Position numbers and translations under genes: made by a program. 9,314 nucleotides of DNA, from assembly GCA_041441455.1 (NCBI GenBank), contig JASDTB010000091.1, positions 1 through 9,314 on the forward strand. The letters are read 5' to 3'. The notes under the pieces are model-generated. The model saw only the letters and a program-made list of their open reading frames with translations. It did not search any database and had not been told where the DNA came from. The stretch is from JAFIHK01 sp041441455. GTDB taxonomy: Bacteria; Bacteroidota; Bacteroidia; Bacteroidales; UBA932. Positions 1 through 6,162 of the stretch are shown here, in pieces; position 1 is the first letter of the stretch; the number at the start of each line of letters is the position of its first letter.

Positions 1-48
1 ATAATATACCAGCTTATTTTAGCTATTAACTACGCATTTATCGGATGA
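1..48 (+). CDS. C-terminal end of an unidentified plus-strand gene (partial)
   Basis: Frame 1 is open from the first base to a TGA at 46-48 and encodes the 15-residue tail IIYQLILAINYAFIG. The stop lies six bases before the strong hairpin terminator at 54-87, which is where the end of a convergent gene would be expected. The alternating hydrophobic and small or polar residues (YQLILAINYAF) resemble the last beta-strand of an outer-membrane barrel, but 15 residues are too few to assign a family. The gene start and nearly all of the protein lie outside the window. The reading frame is seen directly. That it is a real gene is inferred from the terminator and the convergent arrangement. Confidence 0.45.
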   Translation: MIYQLILAINYAFIG

Positions 49-53
49 ACCAT

Positions 54-87
54 AAAAAAGAGGCTTTCTTTAAGAAGCCTCTTTTTT
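54..87. terminator. Bidirectional intrinsic terminator
   Basis: Bases 54-66 (six A, then GAGGCTT) pair perfectly with 75-87 (AAGCCTC, then Ts), giving a 13-bp stem with an 8-base loop. The GC-rich core is GAGGC/GCCTC. The A run on one arm and T run on the other mean both transcripts end in a U tract. It sits 30 bases beyond the stop of the phosphate transporter on the minus strand and six bases beyond the stop of the partial plus-strand gene, so it probably ends both transcripts. Confidence 0.9.
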
Positions 88-116
88 ATTATTATATTTT
101 TTGAATTTAACATGAA

Positions 117-1145
117 CTATATTCCAAGCGTCCATTTCATAATCATATAAATTGTACCAGATACAACTAATGTGGCAGGAATAGTCAATATCCATGCTGA
201 TACAATATTCTTTGCAGTAGCCCATTTTACTGAAGCAAATCCTTTTGTTATACCTACCCCGATAATTGAGCCTGTAATTGTATGTGTTGTACTAACTGGG
301 ATTCCCAATACTGCTGTTCCGATTAGTGTAGCTGCACCTGCTGTTTCGGCAGAAAAGCCTTGAACTGGTTTTAATTTAGCCAATCCATCACCAAGAGTTC
401 TGATTACTTTCCAACCTCCCGTAATTGTTCCAAGAGCAATTACTGAATAACAAGTTATAATTAACCAACCAGGAACATGGAATCCAACGCTAGGGTCATA
501 TAGATAAGATCCAATAAATTCATTACTTCCAGCTACACTGAATAGTAGAATTGCAATAATCCCCATTGTTTTTTGAGCATCGTTTCCACCATGACCAAGA
601 CTGAAAACCGCAGATGAAAAGAGCTGCATAACCTTAAAAATTCCTTCAACCTTGAGAGGATGGTGCTTCTTGAAGATTAACATTGTTAGGCACATCATTA
701 TGAAACCTAATGTCATTCCAATTAATGGAGATAGGATAATGAATAATGCAATCTTAAAAATACCTGTAGATATTAAGGCTGATGATCCGTATGCAAACCA
801 TACTGGGCCAATTAAGCCACCAATTAGAGCATGTGAAACGCTGATTGGCATGCCGAAATGAGTACAAACCCAAACCCATGTTACAGAGCCAATTAATGCA
901 GCAAGAATTAAATATGGATTTACTACAGAGGGGTCGACGATTCCTTTTCCCATTGTGTTTGCAACACTTACACCAAAAATAAAATAGGCAGCAAAGTTCC
1001 AAAATGCAGCCCATAAAACGGCCGCTGTTGGCGACAGTACTTTTGTAGATACGATTGTTGCAATCGAATTCGCAGCATCATTCATTCCATTGAGGAAATC
1101 GAAAAGAAGCGCGATGATAATTCCTATAATTACTATTGTTAACAT
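117..1145 (-). CDS. PiT-family inorganic phosphate transporter
   Basis: This is a low-affinity, ion-coupled phosphate permease of the cytoplasmic membrane (PHO4/PiT family, Pfam PF01384). The 342-residue protein is almost entirely hydrophobic, with roughly ten membrane segments, and shows the duplicated PiT layout. The first half has the signature GMNDAAN (20-26) and the second GHGGNDAQ (184-191). Each half also carries a matching P-[IV]-S-x-[ST]-H loop, GMPISVSH (98-105) and GIPVSTTH (281-288). It is shorter than E. coli PitA, in line with the compact bacterial and archaeal members that lack a long central loop. Its ATG lies five bases after the stop of the DUF47 gene, so the two are almost certainly one transcript from the promoter near 1821-1854. 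The hairpin at 54-87 ends that transcript. There is no clear Shine-Dalgarno site, as is usual in this phylum. Substrate is assigned from the family; the coupling ion (H+ or Na+) cannot be read from the sequence. Confidence 0.95.
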   Translation of the reverse strand: MLTIVIIGIIIALLFDFLNGMNDAANSIATIVSTKVLSPTAAVLWAAFWNFAAYFIFGVSVANTMGKGIVDPSVVNPYLILAALIGSVTWVWVCTHFGMPISVSHALIGGLIGPVWFAYGSSALISTGIFKIALFIILSPLIGMTLGFIMMCLTMLIFKKHHPLKVEGIFKVMQLFSSAVFSLGHGGNDAQKTMGIIAILLFSVAGSNEFIGSYLYDPSVGFHVPGWLIITCYSVIALGTITGGWKVIRTLGDGLAKLKPVQGFSAETAGAATLIGTAVLGIPVSTTHTITGSIIGVGITKGFASVKWATAKNIVSAWILTIPATLVVSGTIYMIMKWTLGI

Positions 1146-1150
1146 TGCGA

Positions 1151-1801
1151 TTATGCTAGTTTAACAATGATTGAACGAATGCTATCGCTGATATCTTTGG
1201 CTCTGTCAGTTGTGTCTTCTAGTGCCTGTACAATGTTCTTGTGCTTAACAAGTTCTATTGCATCTTTTTCGTTAATGAACAAGTTGCTAATGAAGTTTTC
1301 GTAAAGTTCGTCAACTTTGTGTTCAATCTCTTTAATTCTCATACACTGTTTAACAATGTACTCGTGTTTTTTTGTAAGATTTTCTAATTCTTTCACAATG
1401 TCCAACAAAACAACTGCATCTTCTTTAATCAATTCTACGATTATCAGTAGTTCAGGATAAGTTTTTTGAGGGTGGTACATTACATGCTTTCTAGAACAAT
1501 CATGGATGAAATCGAGGAAAGTGTCGATTCTTGATGCAAGGATGTGAATATCCTCTCTGTCGAATGGAGTAACAAATGTTTTGTTAAGCTCTTCATAGAT
1601 TTTTGCAGTGATATGATCTCCTTTTGTTTCGAGCATTTTAATTGTTTTGTAATACTCTTTTTGCGCCTCAGGATTTGTGTCTCTAAACTGTGTCAAGAGA
1701 ATGTCTGCAGCATTGTTAATGTTTTCTAATTGAGCAATGTAAAGGGGGTAAAACTTTTTCTCCTTTACTACGAACATTTGAAAAAATCTGTCTATTTTCA
1801 T
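1151..1801 (-). CDS. DUF47 / PhoU-like phosphate transport regulator
   Basis: This is a 216-residue, all-helical cytoplasmic protein of the DUF47 family (PF01865), distantly related to PhoU. These proteins are typically encoded beside PiT transporters and are thought to regulate them. The charged metal-binding-type motifs occur in two half-repeats: E58-x3-D62 with FDRED (80-84) in the first, and E160HKVDELY with EDTTDRAKD (195-203) in the second. This fits the PhoU fold of two three-helix bundles that bind metal clusters. There is no signal peptide or membrane segment. The ATG at 1801 follows a good Bacteroidota promoter by a very short leader of about 13 bases. The PiT gene begins five bases after this stop, which supports joint expression and a direct functional link. 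Regulation of the transporter is inferred from family and context; the protein's own activity is not known from the sequence. Confidence 0.93.
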   Translation of the reverse strand: MKIDRFFQMFVVKEKKFYPLYIAQLENINNAADILLTQFRDTNPEAQKEYYKTIKMLETKGDHITAKIYEELNKTFVTPFDREDIHILASRIDTFLDFIHDCSRKHVMYHPQKTYPELLIIVELIKEDAVVLLDIVKELENLTKKHEYIVKQCMRIKEIEHKVDELYENFISNLFINEKDAIELVKHKNIVQALEDTTDRAKDISDSIRSIIVKLA

Positions 1802-1820
1802 CGTTGTATTAAATTTGATG

Positions 1821-1854
1821 CAAAAGTAATACAGAGAAAAAAAATATTTTCAAA
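1821..1854 (-). promoter_or_regulatory. Bacteroidota-type sigma-A promoter for the DUF47-PiT operon
   Basis: On the minus strand, TACTTTTG (1828-1821) matches the -7 consensus TAnnTTTG exactly. A TTTG (1854-1851) lies 22 bases upstream as the -33 element, near the upper end of the usual spacing. Transcription would begin around 1813-1816, leaving a leader of about 12-15 bases before the ATG at 1801. The position after the htpG terminator and before the phosphate genes fits. The motifs are seen directly; the start site is inferred. Confidence 0.65.
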
Positions 1855-1892
1855 TTCGCCGTAAAGGAGAAAAAAATTAACAAAACCGTAAC

Positions 1893-1915
1893 AAAAAATT
1901 AAGTTTTGCTTAACT
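1893..1915 (-). terminator. Probable weak intrinsic terminator of htpG
   Basis: Read on the minus strand just after the htpG stop, a 7-bp stem (1915-1909 with 1903-1897, one G-U pair) closes a 5-base loop and runs straight into a T-rich tract. The stem is AT-rich, so termination may be leaky. A competing pairing (CAAAAC at 1881-1886 with GTTTTG at 1903-1908) is also possible. The position is right for separating htpG from the next promoter. Confidence 0.45.
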
Positions 1916-1921
1916 CAAAGA

Positions 1922-3970
1922 TTATCCTATCAATGAAATACTTCTTTTTATAAATCTACTAAGATCTTCGCCTTTTAACATGTTGTTAGACAGAAGAGCA
2001 AGATCACAAACTTGACGTAAAAGATCATTGTTTTTCGAGAAATTAGAAATCTTTTCTCTCTTTTCATTGTCAATTTTCTCTATCTCTTTTTCAAGTTTAT
2101 CCATCTCATCACGCTGCTCTACAGTAATTTCATCATATTTAAGACTCTTTGTCTTTTCTTTTAACTCTTCTAGCTGTTTTTTTGGTGTCTCTTTTTGTGC
2201 ATCTATCGTTGATAGCTCAGGAGAGACCTTGTCTGCTAATTCCGAAGATATTTTTTGAACAAGAGGGTGTTCATAGTTAACAGCTACAGTATATGAATCA
2301 GGCATTTGTCCATAAAAGTTCATCCCGCCGTTAAGTGCAGACATCTCACGGTACCTTCTCATAAATTCCGATTGAGTTATTACTATTGGAGCTTCATTTA
2401 TGCCGAGGTTTTCAACAACTACATGATAGTTTGCTCCAGAAGGAAGTGCTGTCTCGAAAGCTGTTGAAATTTCAAATACCTGATTGTCAGACAAATTAGG
2501 TTTGATAACGTCCTCTTTTTTAATAAGTTTGTCAATATGATCTGAGTCTACTCTAGCAAATGATGAATCTTTGAACTTGGATTCAAGAAGATTTACAAAA
2601 TGAGAATCTAATTGACTATCGAATAATAGTACATCATATCCTTTGTTTTTAGCCGATTCAATATATTGATATTGATCTATTTTATTTGTAGAGTATAGAT
2701 ATACTAATTTTTTATCCTTATCTGTCTGATTTGATTCTATTGCTTTTTTGTACTCTTCGTAACTGAAGAATTTATCATCAGTATTTTTTAAGAGCGCAAA
2801 TTTTTCGGCTCTCTCATAGAATTTGTCCTCAGTCAACATTCCATACTCAATGAAGATCTTAAGATTGTCCCATTTCTCTTCAAGACCTTTTCTGTCGTTT
2901 TTGAAAATATCCTCAAGTCTATCCGATACCTTTTTCATGATATGGTTGGAAATTTTCTTAACGTTTGAGTCAGATTGAAGATAGCTTCTAGAGACATTCA
3001 ACGGAATATCTGGTGAATCTATAACACCATGTAATAAAGTTAAGAAGTCAGGAACAATATTTTCAACAGAATCTGTTACAAATACTTGATTGCAATATAG
3101 TTGAATTTTATTTCTATTAACCTCTAGTTTGTCTTTGATCTTTGGAAAATATAGTATCCCTGTAAGGTTAAATGGATAGTCTACATTGAGGTGGATGTAG
3201 AATAGAGGATCTTCTGCATATGGATAAAGCTCTCGATAGAAGTTTTGATAATCTTCATCTTTCAAATCTGCTGGTTTCTTTGTCCAAAGAGGATTAGGAT
3301 TATTGATAATCTTTAGTTTTCCAGTCTCTACTTCCTTACCATCTTTCCACTCTTTTTCATTGCCAAATGCAATTTCAACAGGCAAGAATTTGCAGTATTT
3401 AGTTAATAGTGAGTTGATTTTTGACTCTTCAGCGAAATCAGAAGACTCATCATCGAGGTATAATGTAACTGTTGTTCCTCTTTCAGTTCTTGTGCCTTTA
3501 GTTAATTCATATTCTGGAGTGCCATCACAACTCCATTTTACTGCCTCTGCACCCTCTTTCCATGACAATGTGTCTATCTCAACTTTTTTGCTAACCATAA
3601 AAGCTGAATAGAACCCTAGTCCGAAATGACCTATGATATTGTTTAATTGATCTTTGTATTTATCCAAAAACTCTCCTGCACTAGAAAAGGCAATCTGATT
3701 AATATATTTTTGAACCTCTTCTTCGGTCATTCCTATACCGCTGTCAATAATGCGGATGACCTTTGTTGTGTTGTCAGTCTCTACTTTTACAGTTAGTTCA
3801 CCTGTCTCTCCCTTAAATTCACCTGTTCTGGCAAGTGCTTTAAGCTTTTGAGTTGCGTCTACTGCATTGGAAACTAGTTCTCTAAGAAATATCTCATGGT
3901 CCGAATAGAGAAACTTTTTGATAATTGGGAAAATGTTTTCTGTTGTTACTCCAATTTTACCTTTTTGCAT
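1922..3970 (-). CDS. htpG: Molecular chaperone HtpG (Hsp90)
   Basis: HtpG is the cytosolic, dimeric, ATP-driven bacterial Hsp90, which remodels client proteins with DnaK. The 682-residue protein is full length. The N-terminal GHKL ATPase domain (about 1-215) has the Hsp90 signature YSDHEIFLRELVSNAVDA (22-39) with E31, N35 and D38, then DSGIGM (76-81), the glycine-rich lid GHFGLGF (114-120) and RGTTVTL (164-170). The middle domain includes LNVSRSYLQ (324-332), whose R328 corresponds to the conserved arginine that contacts the ATP phosphate. The C-terminal dimerisation domain carries a highly charged, coiled-coil-like stretch (about 588-645) and ends LSRFIKRSISLIG, with no eukaryotic MEEVD tail. 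The start MQKGKIGVTTENIF is the usual one for Bacteroidales HtpG. The gene appears to be monocistronic: an 88-base gap separates it from the GT2 gene upstream, and a weak terminator follows. I could not identify a clear promoter or heat-shock operator in the gap, so its control is unclear. Confidence 0.98.
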   Translation of the reverse strand: MQKGKIGVTTENIFPIIKKFLYSDHEIFLRELVSNAVDATQKLKALARTGEFKGETGELTVKVETDNTTKVIRIIDSGIGMTEEEVQKYINQIAFSSAGEFLDKYKDQLNNIIGHFGLGFYSAFMVSKKVEIDTLSWKEGAEAVKWSCDGTPEYELTKGTRTERGTTVTLYLDDESSDFAEESKINSLLTKYCKFLPVEIAFGNEKEWKDGKEVETGKLKIINNPNPLWTKKPADLKDEDYQNFYRELYPYAEDPLFYIHLNVDYPFNLTGILYFPKIKDKLEVNRNKIQLYCNQVFVTDSVENIVPDFLTLLHGVIDSPDIPLNVSRSYLQSDSNVKKISNHIMKKVSDRLEDIFKNDRKGLEEKWDNLKIFIEYGMLTEDKFYERAEKFALLKNTDDKFFSYEEYKKAIESNQTDKDKKLVYLYSTNKIDQYQYIESAKNKGYDVLLFDSQLDSHFVNLLESKFKDSSFARVDSDHIDKLIKKEDVIKPNLSDNQVFEISTAFETALPSGANYHVVVENLGINEAPIVITQSEFMRRYREMSALNGGMNFYGQMPDSYTVAVNYEHPLVQKISSELADKVSPELSTIDAQKETPKKQLEELKEKTKSLKYDEITVEQRDEMDKLEKEIEKIDNEKREKISNFSKNNDLLRQVCDLALLSNNMLKGEDLSRFIKRSISLIG

Positions 3971-4006
3971 ATTCTGTTATATTTTAAATTCTGACTACAG
4001 AAAATC

Positions 4007-4038
4007 AAAAGGTGTACCAATGAGAAAAGTCGCCTTTT
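4007..4038 (-). terminator. Possible weak terminator after the GT2 gene
   Basis: AAAAGGTG (4007-4014) and CGCCTTTT (4031-4038) can form an 8-bp stem around a 16-base loop. On the minus strand this begins about 20 bases after the GT2 stop and ends in TTTTGATTTT, the right place for a terminator of the right-hand operon. On that strand one pair is a C-A mismatch; on the plus strand it would be a G-U pair. The rest of the 88-base gap (3971-4058) shows no recognisable gene, and I found no full Bacteroidota promoter match for htpG in it. Confidence 0.3.
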
Positions 4039-4058
4039 TATATGACAAAAAGACAGAT

Positions 4059-4982
4059 TTACTCTCTGTACTTTGTCGCTCTTTTTATATAAGAGGGTCT
4101 CTTTTTGGACTCTACAAAAACTTTTCCTAGATATAGACCAAAAATCCCCATTAATAGTAATTGGATACCACCAAAAAATACAATAGTGACAATCAATGAG
4201 GTCCAACCTGAAACATAGTGGCCACTAAAGTATGAATAGAGAACGTAGGGAACATAAAGAAGAGCACTGAGTGAAAAGATAAGTCCAAGTGCAGTAGCGA
4301 ATTGCAATGGAATTGTACTGAATGATGTTATCCCTCTTACTGCTAGCTGAAACATCTTTTTTGTAGAGTATTTACTCTTTCCAGCAAATCGTTGATCAGG
4401 TGTGTAATCAATGCCTATTTGTTTGAAACCCATCCATTTGATTAAACCTCGAATGAATAACTCTCTCTCTGTAAAAGACCTGAATGCATTAACTGAACTC
4501 TGATTCATTAATCTAAAATCAGCTGTCCCGTTTTCAATATCGATGTTACTTAGTTTGTTCATCATTTTATAAAAGAATCTTGAAGTTTTTCTTTTAAAAT
4601 ATGACAAACCAGGATCTTCTGCTCTTTTGGTATATACTATATCGTATCCCTCTTCCCATTTTCTAAGAAGTTGTGGTATAACATGCGGAGGATGTTGTAA
4701 ATCGGCATCTAGTGAAATAACTGCATCACCAAGTGCTACATCTAGACCGGCCTTTAAAGCATTTTGATGTCCAAAATTTTTGGACAGTTCAATAAAATAT
4801 ACATTCGAACGAATTTCAGAGATCTCTTTTATTACTTGTAGAGTTTTGTCGGAGCTTCCGTCATCTACAAATAAAAACTCATAATCGTAGCTTTCATTTT
4901 TAAGAGTATCGTCAATACGTCTTATCAATTCAGGAATATTATCCTGTTCATTAAAGGATGGTATTACAAAACTAATCAGCAT
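4059..4982 (-). CDS. GT2 glycosyltransferase, GtrB/DPM1-like polyprenyl-phosphate sugar synthase
   Basis: This membrane-anchored enzyme is expected to move a sugar from a nucleotide sugar to a polyprenyl phosphate on the cytoplasmic face. The N-terminal GT-A domain (about 1-215) opens with SFVIPSFNEQDNI, then shows VDDGS (39-43), the DAD metal-binding triad (D92-A-D94) followed by LQHPP, NGTADFRLM (151-159), and an acceptor-side loop with R198 and GKSKYS (201-206). These are typical of the DPM1/GtrB/ArnC subgroup. Two membrane helices follow (about 222-245 and 256-285), with a basic tail. At 307 residues it is full length for GtrB-like proteins. Its ATG overlaps the end of the GT87 gene by 11 bases, so translation is probably coupled. 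The sugar (glucose, mannose, N-acetylhexosamine or other) cannot be determined. The close pairing with GT87 suggests that this enzyme supplies the lipid-linked donor for it. Confidence 0.92.
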   Translation of the reverse strand: MLISFVIPSFNEQDNIPELIRRIDDTLKNESYDYEFLFVDDGSSDKTLQVIKEISEIRSNVYFIELSKNFGHQNALKAGLDVALGDAVISLDADLQHPPHVIPQLLRKWEEGYDIVYTKRAEDPGLSYFKRKTSRFFYKMMNKLSNIDIENGTADFRLMNQSSVNAFRSFTERELFIRGLIKWMGFKQIGIDYTPDQRFAGKSKYSTKKMFQLAVRGITSFSTIPLQFATALGLIFSLSALLYVPYVLYSYFSGHYVSGWTSLIVTIVFFGGIQLLLMGIFGLYLGKVFVESKKRPSYIKRATKYRE

Positions 4983-6147
4983 AATCGAATTTTTTTGTCA
5001 ATTGTTCCCAAACAATAGTAAACCAAACAAGTACACATGGCAGTGCTTTTAATGAATATGGAACAATATAGTTTTTTTGAAGATAGTCAGGGAAAAGGTC
5101 TGACGGTGAAAAGCTAGTTATCACAAGCACTAGAACCAATAGTATCCAGTCCCAAGTGCTTTGTTTTTTCTTGATAATAAACCAGATTACAGCTCCAATA
5201 ATTGCAATTATATAAGTTGAAGATTCTGAAGATGAGCTGAATATTACTGTGAAAATTAAAGCCGAAGCAAGATATAAAAGTCTATACTCTTTACTTGCCC
5301 AAGATTTGAACCTTAAATATGGTGCTGCGAATAAAATTGCTCCAGTAGCGATAATTGGGAAATCAGAATATGTATGATGTGTTATTCTCCTAATCATACC
5401 TAACAATGAGATATTTTGATGAGGAGCATACATGTTTTTATTGTGTTTAAGTGATATCTCCGTAAACCAGCTTTTATATTGTTCTAAAATATAATCTACC
5501 GAAGTAAATAGCATTGGGAATGTTAAGAAAAACAAACTCCAGCCTATGAATGAGAAGATGAATTTGATTTTATTCCTTGAAAACAGAAAAAATGCACAGC
5601 CTACTATTCCATATAATTTTACAAAAGTTCCTGCTAGGATGAAGAATGTAGCCTTAACCTCTTTACCCTCTTCGATATATGCATAACTGAGTATAAGGAT
5701 TGCTGCGATAGATATGTTAAACTGCTGCATAAAAGCAGCGGTCATAAGTTCATGAGCACATAAGATGAAGATTATTGCCTTCTGTTTGATGTTAATTTTT
5801 AGCTTATTGATAGCGTATGCTAAAAACGCACTGTTTGCTCCAACCCAAAGAGGTAGACCGATAAATATAGGAAGTATTGCAAAGGGTGCAATTATGAATG
5901 CAAATGGTGGGAGGTAATAAGATTGATCAAAATACTCTTGGGGATATTGGATATAAAGAGGAAGTTGTTCGAAAAAATGAAAAAAGAATCCTCTGAATAT
6001 TAAATAGTTATTGTATCCACTTACAGGTCCGTGAAAGTATTTTATCACACCCGAAAATAGACCAATTACTACCCATAATATTAACAGATTCTTTGGATTG
6101 CTCAGTGTCGAAAGAACCTTCTCTCTGCTGATCAACTTTACACTCAT
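4972..6147 (-). CDS. GT87-family (DUF2029) polyprenyl-phosphate-dependent glycosyltransferase
   Basis: This 391-residue polytopic membrane protein has about ten to twelve hydrophobic segments and looks like a GT-C glycosyltransferase of the GT87/DUF2029 family (PF09594). These enzymes take a sugar from a polyprenyl-phosphate donor and add it to a glycan or lipid outside the cytoplasmic membrane. After the first helix (about 20-37) comes the extracytoplasmic loop GYNNYLIFRGFFFHFF (44-59), then PLYIQYPQEYFD (63-74) and LPPFAFIIAPFAILP, the family's recognisable first-loop pattern. Many GT87 members have an aspartate in this loop, whereas here the equivalent-looking stretch reads N46-N47, so the catalytic acid must be confirmed by alignment. 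The start is the ATG at 6147, 15 bases after the cyuA stop; an ATG at 6152 is followed at once by a stop codon. The stop overlaps the GT2 gene by 11 bases. The acceptor is unknown. Confidence 0.82.
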   Translation of the reverse strand: MSVKLISREKVLSTLSNPKNLLILWVVIGLFSGVIKYFHGPVSGYNNYLIFRGFFFHFFEQLPLYIQYPQEYFDQSYYLPPFAFIIAPFAILPIFIGLPLWVGANSAFLAYAINKLKINIKQKAIIFILCAHELMTAAFMQQFNISIAAILILSYAYIEEGKEVKATFFILAGTFVKLYGIVGCAFFLFSRNKIKFIFSFIGWSLFFLTFPMLFTSVDYILEQYKSWFTEISLKHNKNMYAPHQNISLLGMIRRITHHTYSDFPIIATGAILFAAPYLRFKSWASKEYRLLYLASALIFTVIFSSSSESSTYIIAIIGAVIWFIIKKKQSTWDWILLVLVLVITSFSPSDLFPDYLQKNYIVPYSLKALPCVLVWFTIVWEQLTKKFDYAD

Positions 6148-6162
6148 TACATTTAGCGAAGT

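Noticed and set aside
3303..3611. A 102-codon plus-strand open frame inside htpG
   Set aside because: It lies fully antisense to conserved Hsp90 coding sequence, and its serine- and phenylalanine-rich product mirrors the reverse complement of Lys/Glu-rich codons.
3971..4010. Possible htpG promoter using TTTG near 4006 and an AT-rich box near 3980
   Set aside because: The downstream box matches TAnnTTTG only in its first bases and would leave almost no leader, so the match is no better than expected in AT-rich DNA.
4079..4108. Short hairpin and repeated CTCTTTTT words at the 3' end of the GT2 gene
   Set aside because: It lies inside the coding region, encodes the basic tail (SKKRPSYIKR), and the stem is only five base pairs with a three-base loop.
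3918..4130. A 70-codon plus-strand open frame spanning the gap between htpG and the GT2 gene
   Set aside because: It overlaps the htpG start and the GT2 end in antisense, has no similarity I recognise and no promoter, and its composition follows the coding strand opposite. It is most likely a shadow frame.
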